A stretch of DNA of 64,000 nucleotides from Selenomonadales bacterium (GCA_018434945.1 JAHDOI010000025.1:1-64000), one strand, 5' to 3'; numbered from the stretch's first letter, positions 52,261-61,240 are shown. A program made the numbers and translations. Notes: generated by a model not told the origin, from the sequence alone.

Positions 52261-52293
52261 GGAGGAGACTGTCACCAAGGTCCCCTCCTTTTT
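52261..52293 (+). terminator. Leader hairpin with T-run before permease copy 2 (attenuator candidate)
   Basis: GGAGGAGAC TGTCACCAA GGTCCCCTCC followed by TTTTTG, 44 bp before the start. The same hairpin with a conserved loop precedes copy 3. One mismatch here (A·C) is an A-T pair in copy 3. Confidence 0.75.
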
Positions 52294-52337
52294 GTTTGTC
52301 GGTATGCGTCTTTGATATTTGTCATGGAGGTAGGTTA

Positions 52338-53627
52338 ATGGACAAGCAGGTAATCTTCGCGGTAACGGTCTTTGTCGCTGTGTACGCCCTGATTATTTCC
52401 GAAAAAATCCACCGTACCGTCCTGGCGATGGTCGGCGGCATGCTGATGGTGGTTTTCGGCATCCTCAGCCAGGAGCAAGCCATCCATCATATCGATTTCA
52501 ACACTATCGGCCTGCTGGTGGGGATGATGGTCATCGTCGGCGTAACCGCCGAAACCGGCTTGTTCCGTTACCTGGCCATCTGGTCGGCCAAGAAGGTGAA
52601 CGGCGACCCGATCAAGCTTTTCATCGCTCTCGGCACGCTGACCGCGGTTTGCTCGGCGCTGTTGGACAACGTGACGACGGTGCTGCTGACCGTGCCGGTG
52701 ACGATCAGTATCACGCGCCAGCTCGAGGTGCCACCCATACCTTACCTCATCGCCCAGATCATCGCCTCCAATGTCGGCGGCACCGGGACGTTGATAGGCG
52801 ACCCGCCGAATATCATGATCGGCAGCGCGGTGAAAGAGCTGACGTTTATGGCTTTTATCGATAATCTGTTTCTGATCGCCTTCTTCATGCATTTCATCGT
52901 TATCGTGCTGATGGCCTGGGTTTACAGGAAAAAGCTCGTGACCACGGATGAGCTGCGGGAAAAGATAATGCATCTGGACGAAAAGAAGCAGTTGACCAAT
53001 ATAAAGCTGCTGAAAACCTGCCTGGCGGTCCTGACGTTCACGATCTTCCTCTTTACGACTCACCAGCTTTTCCACCTGGAGTCGGCGACCGTCGCCCTGT
53101 TCGGCGCCAGCATCCTCCTGCTCCTGGCCGCCAAGCAGTCCGAGCACGGCCTGGAACACATTTTCCACAAGGTGGAGTGGGTGGCGCTGTTTTTCTTCGT
53201 GGGGCTGTTCGTGCTGGTCGGCGGCCTGGTGGAGACGGGCGTCATTAAGTGGCTGGCCCAGGAGGCGATCAGGCTGACGGCCGGTAATGTGACGGCGACC
53301 GCGCTGCTCATCCTGTGGCTGAGCGCGATCGCGTCGGCGTTCGTGGACAATATCCCCTTCGTGGCGACGATGATCCCGCTGATCAAGGATATGGGCGCGA
53401 TGGGCGTGTCCAATCTCGAACCGCTGTGGTGGAGCCTGGCCCTCGGGGCCTGCCTGGGCGGCAACGGCACGATCATCGGCGCGAGCGCCAACATTATCGT
53501 CGCCGGGCTGGCGGCCCAGGAAGGCTACACCATCTCTTTCAAGGGCTTTTTCAAGATCGCTTTCCCGATCATGCTGCTGACGATCGTCATTTCGACGGTG
53601 TATGTGTACCTGCGTTACCTGATCTGA
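52338..53627 (+). CDS. ArsB/NhaD-type permease, tandem copy 2
   Basis: 429 aa from the ATG with GGAGGTAGG upstream. Membrane topology and all motifs are as in copy 1 (LDNVTTVLLTVPVTISI, GTGTLIGDPPNIMIGSAVKE, FVDNIPFVATMIPLI). It is closer to copy 3 in the N-terminal half (MLMVVFGILSQEQAIHH). Differences cluster in the loop at about 185-215 and in helix 6. A duplicated transporter with perhaps different specificity or expression. Confidence 0.88.
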   Translation: MDKQVIFAVTVFVAVYALIISEKIHRTVLAMVGGMLMVVFGILSQEQAIHHIDFNTIGLLVGMMVIVGVTAETGLFRYLAIWSAKKVNGDPIKLFIALGTLTAVCSALLDNVTTVLLTVPVTISITRQLEVPPIPYLIAQIIASNVGGTGTLIGDPPNIMIGSAVKELTFMAFIDNLFLIAFFMHFIVIVLMAWVYRKKLVTTDELREKIMHLDEKKQLTNIKLLKTCLAVLTFTIFLFTTHQLFHLESATVALFGASILLLLAAKQSEHGLEHIFHKVEWVALFFFVGLFVLVGGLVETGVIKWLAQEAIRLTAGNVTATALLILWLSAIASAFVDNIPFVATMIPLIKDMGAMGVSNLEPLWWSLALGACLGGNGTIIGASANIIVAGLAAQEGYTISFKGFFKIAFPIMLLTIVISTVYVYLRYLI

Positions 53628-53677
53628 TTTGACAGTCCGCTGCGCGGCGGGCCAAAATGCATAGTATACGGTGTTCG

Positions 53678-53714
53678 GGAGGAGACTGTCACTAAGGTCT
53701 CCTTCTGTTTTTTT
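53678..53714 (+). terminator. Leader hairpin with T-run before permease copy 3 (attenuator candidate)
   Basis: GGAGGAGAC TGTCACTAA GGTCTCCTTC, then GTTTTTTT, 41 bp before the start. The loop TGTCAC[CT]AA is shared with the hairpin at 52261. Confidence 0.75.
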
Positions 53715-53754
53715 GCCCTTCTCAGAATATTGAATGGCGGGGAGGTAGGTAGAT

Positions 53755-55044
53755 ATGGATTCCCAGGTAATGTTCGCGATAACGGTCTTTATCGTCGTGT
53801 ACGCCCTGATCATTTCCGAAAAAATCCACCGCACCGTCCTGGCGATGGTGGGCGGGATGCTGATGGTGGTTTTCGGCATCCTCAGCCAGGAGCAGGCTAT
53901 CCACCATATCGATTTCAACACTATCGGCCTGCTGGTGGGGATGATGATCATCGTCGGTGTTACGGCCGAGACCGGCCTGTTCCGCTTCCTGGCCATCTGG
54001 ACGGCCAAAAAGGTGGGCGGCGATCCGGTGAAGCTGTTTTACGCCCTCGCGACGCTTACCGCCGTCAGTTCGGCGCTTTTGGACAATGTGACGACCGTGC
54101 TGCTGACTGTGCCGGTGACGATCAGCATCACCCGGCAGCTCGACGTTTCCCCCATGCCTTACCTGATCACCCAGATTATCGCGTCAAACATCGGCGGTAC
54201 GGCGACGCTGATCGGCGACCCGCCGAATATCATGATCGGCAGCGCGGTGAAGGAGCTGACTTTCATGGCGTTTGTCGAGAATCTGGCGGCGTTCTCCTTC
54301 CTGACGCACTTTCTCGTCATCGCCATCCTGGCCCGGTTCTATCACAGCAAATTGAAAACGACCGCCGCGCTGCGGGAAAAGATAATGCATCTCGACGAGC
54401 GCAAGCAGCTGACTAATATCAAGCTGCTTAAGAGCTGTCTCGGGGTGCTGACGGGGACGATTCTGCTGTTCGCAACCCATCAGTTCTTTAATCTGGAGTC
54501 AGCGACCGTCGCCCTTTTTGGGGCGAGTATCCTGCTGCTCCTGGCCGCCAAACAGTCCGAGCACGGCCTGGAGCACGTTTTCCGCAAGGTGGAGTGGGTG
54601 GCGCTGTTTTTCTTCGTCGGGCTGTTCGTCCTGGTGGGCGGCCTGATAGAAACGGGGGTGATCAAGTGGCTGGCCCAGGAGGCGATCAGGCTGACGGCCG
54701 GCGATCTGACGGCGACTGCGCTGCTTATCCTGTGGCTAAGCGCGATAGCGTCGGCGTTCGTGGACAATATCCCCTTCGTGGCGACGATGATTCCGCTGAT
54801 CAAGGATATGGGCGCACTGGGGATCGCCAACCTGGAGCCGCTGTGGTGGAGTCTGGCTCTCGGGGCCTGCCTGGGGGGCAACGGCACGATTGTCGGCGCG
54901 AGCGCCAATATCATCGTCGTCGGGCTTGCGGCCCAGGAAGGGTACAACATCACTTTCAAGGGTTTCTTCAAGATCGCTTTTCCGATAATGCTGCTGACAA
55001 TCGTGCTGTCGACGGTGTATGTGTATTTCCGGTACCTCGTATGA
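53755..55044 (+). CDS. ArsB/NhaD-type permease, tandem copy 3
   Basis: 429 aa from the ATG with GGGGAGGTAGG upstream. Motifs are as in copies 1 and 2. Loop residues about 180-205 (ENLAAFSFLTHFLVIAILAR) differ most from the others. Three copies of identical length with long near-identical DNA stretches in the 3' third suggest recent duplication and gene conversion. Confidence 0.88.
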   Translation: MDSQVMFAITVFIVVYALIISEKIHRTVLAMVGGMLMVVFGILSQEQAIHHIDFNTIGLLVGMMIIVGVTAETGLFRFLAIWTAKKVGGDPVKLFYALATLTAVSSALLDNVTTVLLTVPVTISITRQLDVSPMPYLITQIIASNIGGTATLIGDPPNIMIGSAVKELTFMAFVENLAAFSFLTHFLVIAILARFYHSKLKTTAALREKIMHLDERKQLTNIKLLKSCLGVLTGTILLFATHQFFNLESATVALFGASILLLLAAKQSEHGLEHVFRKVEWVALFFFVGLFVLVGGLIETGVIKWLAQEAIRLTAGDLTATALLILWLSAIASAFVDNIPFVATMIPLIKDMGALGIANLEPLWWSLALGACLGGNGTIVGASANIIVVGLAAQEGYNITFKGFFKIAFPIMLLTIVLSTVYVYFRYLV

Positions 55045-55122
55045 GCCGGCCGCCCAAGGAGGATTCGCGGCGGCTGGCAGGGAATATTTCCCTAAATACG
55101 GTGCTGGCCGGGAGGTACGGAT

Positions 55123-55782
55123 ATGAGCAATAAAAAAACACCGCCCAAAGAAGGCGGCGCGCGGACGCCGATGGTCGTTTTCACTCCTTATAGTCCCTAT
55201 ATGGTTGTCGATGTCGAAAAAATGACCGGCCCGGACGGCCGGGATTTGCCGCTGGATGCGGTGACTTCTCTGTGCCGCTGCGGAGCCTCGGGCCACAAGC
55301 CTTATTGCGACGGCAGCCACAGCAGGATCGGCTTCGTCGGCAAACGGGAGAGAAACACGCCTGCCGGACGCAGCCAGGATTATGTCGGTAAGCAGATCAC
55401 CATCCATGACAACCGGCGCGCGTGCGCCCACTCGGGCGAGTGCCTGCGGGGGCTGCCGGCGGTGTTTAATAAGGACGCCAAGCCGTGGATAGACCCCGAC
55501 GGGGCGACGGCGGAGGAGATCATCAAGGTAATAGAGCGCTGTCCCTCGGGGGCGCTAAGCTATACGGTGGACGGCGAGCTCCACAAGGAATGGGGCGACG
55601 GACCGCCGGCGATCAAGGTCGACAAGGGTGGCCCGCTGCGCCTCACGGGCGGGATAGCGGTCAAGGACGCCGACGGCTCGGCGCCGGAGGCGAAGAGCCA
55701 CTATACCCTCTGCCGCTGCGGCAAGTCGGCGAACAAGCCGTTCTGCGACGGCCAGCACTGGAAGGAACGATTCGAGAGATAG
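55123..55782 (+). CDS. Double CDGSH iron-sulfur protein with a central ferredoxin-like domain
   Basis: 219 aa. CDGSH domain 1: SLCRCGASGHKPYCDGSH (about 50-66). The middle (about 95-150) has the divergent ferredoxin-like CAHSGECLRGLPAVF...RCPSGALSY (Fer4_19 type). CDGSH domain 2: LCRCGKSANKPFCDGQHW (about 195-211). CDGSH centres are [2Fe-2S] with Cys3-His1 ligands. Likely a redox or Fe-S protein, role unknown. Start ATG after GGGAGGTACGGAT. Confidence 0.9.
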   Translation: MSNKKTPPKEGGARTPMVVFTPYSPYMVVDVEKMTGPDGRDLPLDAVTSLCRCGASGHKPYCDGSHSRIGFVGKRERNTPAGRSQDYVGKQITIHDNRRACAHSGECLRGLPAVFNKDAKPWIDPDGATAEEIIKVIERCPSGALSYTVDGELHKEWGDGPPAIKVDKGGPLRLTGGIAVKDADGSAPEAKSHYTLCRCGKSANKPFCDGQHWKERFER

Positions 55783-55796
55783 GGCATAGCTACACG

Positions 55797-55829
55797 AAGC
55801 AGGCAGCGAAATCGCTGCCTGCTTTTTAA
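55797..55829 (+). terminator. Intrinsic terminator after the CDGSH gene
   Basis: GAAGCAGGCAGCGA / TCGCTGCCTGCTTTTT hairpin, ending in T's. Confidence 0.9.
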
Positions 55830-55841
55830 TCCTATTGCTTT

Positions 55842-55965
55842 GCGGTCGTTCAGAAAGCCCCGGATGCCAGGCGCACCGGAGGATGACACCGGAAGCGTAC
55901 ACGGACGTACGCTGAGGATGGCAGCCGAGGAGCAACGCCGCAGACGGGGCTTTATCAACGACCGC
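55842..55965 (+). repeat. Long structured intergenic repeat, copy 3
   Basis: Outer arms GCGGTCGTTCAGAAAGCCCC and GGGGCTTTATCAACGACCGC pair. The core matches copies 2 and 4. It follows the CDGSH terminator and precedes the transpeptidase gene. Confidence 0.9.
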
Positions 55966-55991
55966 GACATATTATGGAGGGAGGTGATTAT

Positions 55992-56327
55992 ATGGCTTAC
56001 GCTATCCGCATCTCCCTCTCCACCCGCACCCTGTCGCTGATCGGCAACGGCCGGCTGGTCAGGACTTATCCCGTCGGGGTAGGCCGGCCGGGCCACCAGA
56101 CGCCGTCGGGTTCTTACACCATCGTGGTGAAACGGCCCAATCCCGGCGGTCCTTTCGGGGCGATGTGGCTCGGGCTGAGCATCCCCCGCTATGGCATCCA
56201 CGGCACGAACAACCCTGCCTCGATCGGCGGCTATGTGTCGCGCGGCTGCATTCGCATGTATAACCGCGATGTGGTGGAGCTGGCGGGGATGGTGCCGGTG
56301 GGAACACCGGTGTACATTAGTCAGTAG
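55992..56327 (+). CDS. Minimal L,D-transpeptidase (YkuD domain only)
   Basis: 111 aa from the ATG with GGAGGGAGGTG upstream. The YkuD active-site region GIHGTNNPASIGGYVSRGCI holds the His and the nucleophile Cys (SRGCIRM). The N-terminus AIRISLSTRTLSLI begins the domain at once. There is no signal peptide, membrane helix or LysM domain. YkuD enzymes cross-link peptidoglycan outside the inner membrane, so how this one reaches its substrate is unclear. Confidence 0.88.
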   Translation: MAYAIRISLSTRTLSLIGNGRLVRTYPVGVGRPGHQTPSGSYTIVVKRPNPGGPFGAMWLGLSIPRYGIHGTNNPASIGGYVSRGCIRMYNRDVVELAGMVPVGTPVYISQ

Positions 56328-56344
56328 CTTATACCGAGTAGGAG

Positions 56345-56465
56345 GAAACTGCTAGGAAGCTCCAGATGCAAGGCGCACCGGAGGCGGACACCGGAAGCGT
56401 ACACGATCGTACGCTGAGGATGGCAGCCGAGGAGCAACGCCGCAGATGGACTTCCTAGCAGTTTC
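56345..56465 (+). repeat. Long structured intergenic repeat, copy 4
   Basis: Outer arms GAAACTGCTAGGAAG and CTTCCTAGCAGTTTC pair perfectly. The core CCAGATGCAAGGCGCACCGG...GCGTACACGATCGTACGC...GCAACGCCGCAGATGG is shared. It lies between the convergent transpeptidase and DUF445 genes; its last base is part of the DUF445 stop codon. Confidence 0.9.
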
Positions 56466-57769
56466 TATCTTATTAGAGAATGAACCAAAGGCACTACGTA
56501 AGGGTCATAGAAATAGTGCAGAAACAGAAAGAGCAGCAGCCCGACGACGCCGCCGACGACCGAGCCGTTGATGCGTATCCAGGCGAGGTCTTCGCCGGCC
56601 TTGTCTTCGATGAACATGTTGAGGTCATCGTCGCTGAGGCGGACGAGCGCATCTCTGACGACGGAGGCGACGAGGTCGCGCTCGCTGTCGATGAAGCGGC
56701 TCACAGCTGTCTGGAGGTGTTCTTCCACCCAGTCCCGCATGGCGGCGTCTGCCTTGAAGGTCGCCCACAGCTTTTCGGCCTGGCGGGCCGCCCACGCCGA
56801 CGGCCAGTCGGGCGGCGCGTTGCGGACCGCCAGCGTGCCGACGGCGATCAGCGCTTCCTCGAGACGAAGCCGGCCAGCCAGCCCTTTTCGCCAGGCGTCG
56901 ATACCCGCCGTCCAGGCAGGGTCGTCGCCCAGGCGGTCGGCGGCCGCCGCCAGCCTGGTCCGCACCCAGGCGCGGACGGGATGGTCGGCGGCGGCGAGAT
57001 CGCGGAGGAGGAGCAGGAGCTCGGCGTGGAGGACGGCGGCGGCCTCGGCGGTGTTGAGGGTGTTGGTGGCTTCGGCGAGGCCGAGGACGAGCTTCTGCCA
57101 CCAGGTGCGGGCCGCATTTTGCGAGTATTGTTCGAGGTAGCGCTCGATGGCCCGGCGGGTGCTGTCTTTGGCGGCCGCAGCGGTGATCTCGGCCAGCAGC
57201 TGCTCGATTATGCGGTCGGCCCGGCCGCTGGCGAGCAGCCACACCAGCCCATGCCGACTGTAGGCCGCCAGGTCGGCTTCGTGGAGGATGGCCTTGAGCC
57301 ATTTCTGCCCGTAGCGAGCGGCGGCCGGGATGTCGAGGTTGTCCCAGGCCGAGCGGGCGCAGCGGGCGGCGAGGTCGGGCAGAAGCGCCTGACGGTCGCC
57401 TTCTTCGAACCAGCCGACGATGAGGTCAACCAGCCGTACGCCGGTGAGGCGGCGTTTGATCGACTCTTTGCTGAGCAGTTCGTTCTGAACCGCCCCGGCG
57501 ATGGCGGTGACGATTTTGTCGCGGCTTTTGGGGATGAGGGCGGTGTGCCAGGGAAAGCCCAGCGGCCGCCGGAAGAGGGCGGTGACGGCGAACCAGTCGG
57601 CGATACCGCCGACGAGGGCGGCTTCAGCGACTATGAACAGCATTTTTACGGCCATGGTGTCAGGGTAGCGGTATTTCGCCGCCGCGGCGGCGGCGAACAG
57701 GGCGAAGACAAGCGCCAGTACCCTGTTGGCCTTGCGGCGGTATGCGGCGGCGCCCACGGCTACCACCAC
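56465..57769 (-). CDS. DUF445 family membrane-anchored protein
   Basis: 434 aa from a GTG. N-terminal membrane helices, then the DUF445 signature GGIADWFAVTALFRRPLGFPW. Long helical region, and a C-terminal membrane segment (RINGSVVGGVVGLLLFLFL). Overlaps the next gene by 10 bp. Family function unknown (DUF445, YjiN-like). It is paralogous to its upstream neighbour. Confidence 0.85.
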   Translation of the reverse strand: MVVAVGAAAYRRKANRVLALVFALFAAAAAAKYRYPDTMAVKMLFIVAEAALVGGIADWFAVTALFRRPLGFPWHTALIPKSRDKIVTAIAGAVQNELLSKESIKRRLTGVRLVDLIVGWFEEGDRQALLPDLAARCARSAWDNLDIPAAARYGQKWLKAILHEADLAAYSRHGLVWLLASGRADRIIEQLLAEITAAAAKDSTRRAIERYLEQYSQNAARTWWQKLVLGLAEATNTLNTAEAAAVLHAELLLLLRDLAAADHPVRAWVRTRLAAAADRLGDDPAWTAGIDAWRKGLAGRLRLEEALIAVGTLAVRNAPPDWPSAWAARQAEKLWATFKADAAMRDWVEEHLQTAVSRFIDSERDLVASVVRDALVRLSDDDLNMFIEDKAGEDLAWIRINGSVVGGVVGLLLFLFLHYFYDPYVVPLVHSLIR

Positions 57770-59010
57770 CGGGTCAGCAGGAAGATGAGCATGCCTGCCA
57801 CCCCTCCCACGACCGAGCCGTTTATGCGGATCATCTGCAGGTCGTTGCCGACGCGGCCTTCGATGAATTCCACCAGCGCAGCGGTCGAATATTGGTCGAG
57901 GCGTTCGCGGACCATCGTGCCGATGTGGGCGTGATGGGTGTCGATGAATGCCATGAGCGCCTGGCGGAGAAGCTGGGCAAGTGCCTGCTGCTGGCCGGCG
58001 TCGTCCCTGAAGGCCAGCACCAGGCGATCGACCTGGGCGGTCAGCCAGCGGCGCATGACGGCACGACCGGTGTCACCCGCCGCCGCTTCGAGGATGACGG
58101 CCACACCGCCGCCGATGCGCTCGGCCAGGTCGGCCCGCCCGGCCAGCCAGCCGTTCTTGGCCTGCTCGACCCGCTCCCGCAGCTCGGGATCGTTCTGCAG
58201 GCGCGCGGCGAGGTCGAGCGTCCACCGGCGCAGGTTTTCCCGCCAGGGATGGGCGGGATCCCGGAGGGTGCACAGCAGCTGGCCCCCTTCCCGTTGGGCG
58301 ATGGCGGCCATGGCGGCGGGTGTGAAGCCCAGCCCTTCGAGGAGCTGACCGGCGAACTGGCGGCGCCTGAGGTCGCGTTCGTAGACCAGCCGCGCTTCGC
58401 CGATGAAGGAGGCGAAGAGTTCGCCGACCTGGGGCTGGGCGACGAGGGCTTCGAGTTCGCCGAGAACGAAGTCGGCCAGCCGGTCGGCGTAGCCATGCCT
58501 TACCGACCATTCGATGGTCTGGGCAAGCAGCGGGGCTAGCTTTATCTGGCCGGCGTTATCGCGGACGAGGTTGGCCAGGAAACTGCCGATCTTGTCGGGG
58601 TTGATCTGGCCGACAGCATCGTCGCCCAGCCTGGCGAGGAATTCGCTTATGCGGGTTTTGCCGTCGTAGTCGGCGAGGTAGCGGACGACGAGGGCGGCGA
58701 TATCGTAGCGGCCGATGGTGGCGCGGATATTTTCACGGGTCAAGAGTTCGTCCTCGACCATGGCGATGATGGCCTCGGTGATGCGGGCGCGGTTGCGGGG
58801 GATTAGCTCGGTGCGGAAGGGGATGCCGAGGGGGCGGCGGAAGAGGGCGGACACGGCGAACCAGTCGGCGAGGCCGCCGACCATGGCGGCGCTGAACCCG
58901 CTGGCCAGCAGGCCGCCGGTGAATGTGTGGGCGAAGGGATGGCTGACGATGAAGCCGAGGGACACCAGCCCCAGCGTTATCGTTGCTTTGTTCCGGTTGG
59001 TAGCGGTCAT
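57760..59010 (-). CDS. DUF445 family membrane-anchored protein, second paralogue
   Basis: 416 aa from the ATG at MTATNRNKAT; a GTG four codons earlier sits on its own site. DUF445 signature GGLADWFAVSALFRRPLGIPF, helical middle, and C-terminal RINGSVVGGVAGMLIFLLT nearly repeating that of the partner. The pair is translationally coupled and could form a heteromer. Confidence 0.85.
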   Translation of the reverse strand: MTATNRNKATITLGLVSLGFIVSHPFAHTFTGGLLASGFSAAMVGGLADWFAVSALFRRPLGIPFRTELIPRNRARITEAIIAMVEDELLTRENIRATIGRYDIAALVVRYLADYDGKTRISEFLARLGDDAVGQINPDKIGSFLANLVRDNAGQIKLAPLLAQTIEWSVRHGYADRLADFVLGELEALVAQPQVGELFASFIGEARLVYERDLRRRQFAGQLLEGLGFTPAAMAAIAQREGGQLLCTLRDPAHPWRENLRRWTLDLAARLQNDPELRERVEQAKNGWLAGRADLAERIGGGVAVILEAAAGDTGRAVMRRWLTAQVDRLVLAFRDDAGQQQALAQLLRQALMAFIDTHHAHIGTMVRERLDQYSTAALVEFIEGRVGNDLQMIRINGSVVGGVAGMLIFLLTRWW

Positions 59011-59113
59011 GGCAGCAGGCACCTTCCGACAGGATTCTTCTATATATTATGTTTTCCCCCCGTGGTAAAAAACCCTCTATGGGGTAATCGGCAACCTCCA
59101 ATCTTGGTGCGCC

Positions 59114-59238
59114 GCGACCGTTCAGAAGCCCCCAGATGCTAGGCGGCTCCGTCGGGCGTGCAGCGCCGCGTACTCGGAACGTACGCAAGCAAGCGCCCGA
59201 CGGAACAACAACGCAGATGGGGGCTTATCAACGGTTGC
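59114..59238 (+). repeat. Long structured intergenic repeat, copy 5 (divergent core)
   Basis: Outer arms GCGACCGTTCAGAAGCCCCC and GGGGGCTTATCAACGGTTGC pair. The core CCAGATGCTAGGCGGCTCCG...GCGTACTCGGAACGTACGC...CGGAACAACAACGCAGATGG keeps the ends and the apical GCGTAC/GTACGC stem, but the middle is changed. It lies at the 3' end of ilvB1. Confidence 0.82.
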
Positions 59239-59239
59239 C

Positions 59240-60904
59240 TTATTTTACGTGGACGAATTCGTTTAACGCCGCCCCCGGCGCAATCATCGGCGTCACAATA
59301 TCCTTCGTCGCAATGTCGGCGGCGATGACGGCGGGGCCGCCGGATTCCCAGGCGGCGCTGAAGGCGGCGGTGAACTCGGCCGGGGTGGCGACCCGCCAGC
59401 CGGGGACGCCGCAGACTTCAGCGAAGGCGGCGAAGTCCATTTCGCGGGGGACGAGGCTGGAGGAGTAGCGCTCGCGGTAGAAAAGCTGCTGCCACTGGCG
59501 GACCATGCCGAGGCAGCGGTTGTCGAGGACGACGGCGATGACAGGCAGGTTGTAGGCGGCGAGGGTGTAGAGCTCCATGCCGGTCATCTTGAAGCCGCCG
59601 TCGCCGGCGACGAGGACGGCGCGGTGGCCGGGAGCGGCGACCTGCGCCCCGAGGGCGGCCGGGAGGCCGAAGCCCATGCAGCCGAGGCCGCCGGAGGTCA
59701 GCCAGGTGCCGGGAGTGTCGACGGACAGGTGCTGGGCGGCCCACATCTGGTGCTGGCCGACGTCGGTGGCGAAGACGACGGGCTGGCCGGCGGCGCGGCG
59801 GGATATCTCGCGCATTATCCAGGGGGCGTTGAGGCTTTCGGCGGTGTATTCGGGTTTGTTTTCTTCCCGCCAGGTCGCGACGGCGGCGTTCCAGGACGCG
59901 ATGTCGCCCGGTGCGGTCTGGGCGGCGAGACGGGCGAGCAGCGGCTTAAGTTCGCCGATGAGGGCGATGTGGCTGGCGACATTCTTGCCGACTTCGGAGC
60001 GGTCGATGTCGAGGTGGATGAAGGTTTTGCCGGCCGGATAACGCTTGGGGTCGCCGGTGACGCGGTCGCTGAAGCGGCTGCCGACGGCGATGACAAGGTC
60101 TGCTTCGTGGACGGTGCGGTTGGCGGCCACGTGACCGTGCATGCCGGTGAGGCCGAGCCACTGGGGGTGAGTGGACGGCAGGGCGCCGAGGCCCATGAGG
60201 GTGCTGACGACGGGCAGGCCGAGTTTTTCGGCGAGCAGCGCCGCTTCGCGGCTGGCCTGGCCGCGGATGACGCCGCCGCCCAGGACCATGACCGGCCGCC
60301 TGGCCGCCGTAATCGCCGCCGCCGCCCGCCTGACCGCGTCTTCGGTTCGTGTTTCGTCCGTTTCGCGCCTGACGGGTGCAGGCTCTTCGGGGTAGAAGGT
60401 CATTTTTCCCTGCTGGACGTCGCGCGGCAGGTCTACAAGCACCGGCCCCGGCCGCCCTGAGCGGGCGATACGGAAGGCGAGGCGCATCACTTCGGGGATG
60501 CGGGCCGCGTCGCGCACGAGGAAGTTGTGCTTTGTGACCGACATGGTGATGCCGGTGATGTCGACTTCCTGGAAGGAGTCGCGGCCGAGCATGCCGGTGG
60601 GCACCTGACCGGTGATGGCGACGAGCGGCACCGAGTCGAGGTAGGCGGCTGCCAGCCCGGTGACGAGGTTGGTAGCCCCGGGGCCTGAGGTGGCGATGCA
60701 CACCCCGACTCTGCCGCTGGCGCGGGCGTAGCCGTCGGCGGCGTGGACGGCCCCCTGCTCGTGGACGGTGAGGATATGCCTGAGGGGCGCGTCGTAGAGG
60801 GCGTCGTAGAGCGGCATGATCTGGCCGCCGGGGTAGCCGAACACGGTATCGACGCCTTCTTCCACGAGGCATTTTACGACAGCTTCCGCTCCGGTTAGCT
60901 GCAT
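59240..60904 (-). CDS. ilvB: Acetolactate synthase large subunit (copy 1)
   Basis: 554 aa. ThDP enzyme: catalytic Glu49 in TVHEQGAVHAADGYARASG. FAD region at the middle, and the ThDP-binding motif GDGGFKMTGMELYTLAAYNL near 437. Makes acetolactate/acetohydroxybutyrate, the first common step to Val, Leu and Ile. It follows a T-box leader on its own, without a small subunit gene of its own, so it presumably uses the IlvN encoded 1.5 kb upstream. Start with AAGGAGGTGCAGAC. Confidence 0.95.
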   Translation of the reverse strand: MQLTGAEAVVKCLVEEGVDTVFGYPGGQIMPLYDALYDAPLRHILTVHEQGAVHAADGYARASGRVGVCIATSGPGATNLVTGLAAAYLDSVPLVAITGQVPTGMLGRDSFQEVDITGITMSVTKHNFLVRDAARIPEVMRLAFRIARSGRPGPVLVDLPRDVQQGKMTFYPEEPAPVRRETDETRTEDAVRRAAAAITAARRPVMVLGGGVIRGQASREAALLAEKLGLPVVSTLMGLGALPSTHPQWLGLTGMHGHVAANRTVHEADLVIAVGSRFSDRVTGDPKRYPAGKTFIHLDIDRSEVGKNVASHIALIGELKPLLARLAAQTAPGDIASWNAAVATWREENKPEYTAESLNAPWIMREISRRAAGQPVVFATDVGQHQMWAAQHLSVDTPGTWLTSGGLGCMGFGLPAALGAQVAAPGHRAVLVAGDGGFKMTGMELYTLAAYNLPVIAVVLDNRCLGMVRQWQQLFYRERYSSSLVPREMDFAAFAEVCGVPGWRVATPAEFTAAFSAAWESGGPAVIAADIATKDIVTPMIAPGAALNEFVHVK

Positions 60905-60944
60905 GATGTCTGCACCTCCTTACAGAATGCCTGGCTTTAGTCAC

Positions 60945-61205
60945 GCCAGGAAAATAAAATGCCCCTATCGGCGCATAGGCGCCGATAGGGGCGGGTATCC
61001 GCGGTACCACCCTATCGTTTATTACTCTTATATACCGGCCTATCAGCCAGCTCCGCTGTAACGCGCGGTCGCGCTCCCGTCTAGGGCCTGAGGCCGTCGG
61101 GGAAGAGCTCGCGGGTGATCTGATATGCGGCAGCCGCGCCGGGCTCTCACCTACCCCGGCTCTCTGCGGCGACTGCTGGTCGCATACCCGTCCCGTTCAT
61201 CACTT
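60945..61205 (-). promoter_or_regulatory. T-box leader with terminator upstream of ilvB
   Basis: Minus strand: the T-box sequence AGGGTGGTACCGCGG (61013-60999) is followed by a terminator GCCCCTATCGGCGC / GCGCCGATAGGGGC (60992-60961) and ATTTTATTTT. Stem I features (AGAGAG..., GGTGAGAGCC) lie upstream at about 61130-61165. A possible specifier is ATC (Ile) in CATATCAGATCACC (about 61120), but this is a guess. Uncharged tRNA of a branched-chain amino acid should turn ilvB on. Confidence 0.93.
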
Positions 61206-61240
61206 TTATCGTAGTATTAATCCGTTGAGGAGAAAAGATC

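Noticed and set aside
48201..59238. Repeats at 48201, 55842, 56345 and 59114 as a CRISPR array or IS ends
   Set aside because: They are far apart, each is a single palindrome with its own outer arms, and there are no spacers, cas genes or transposase nearby.
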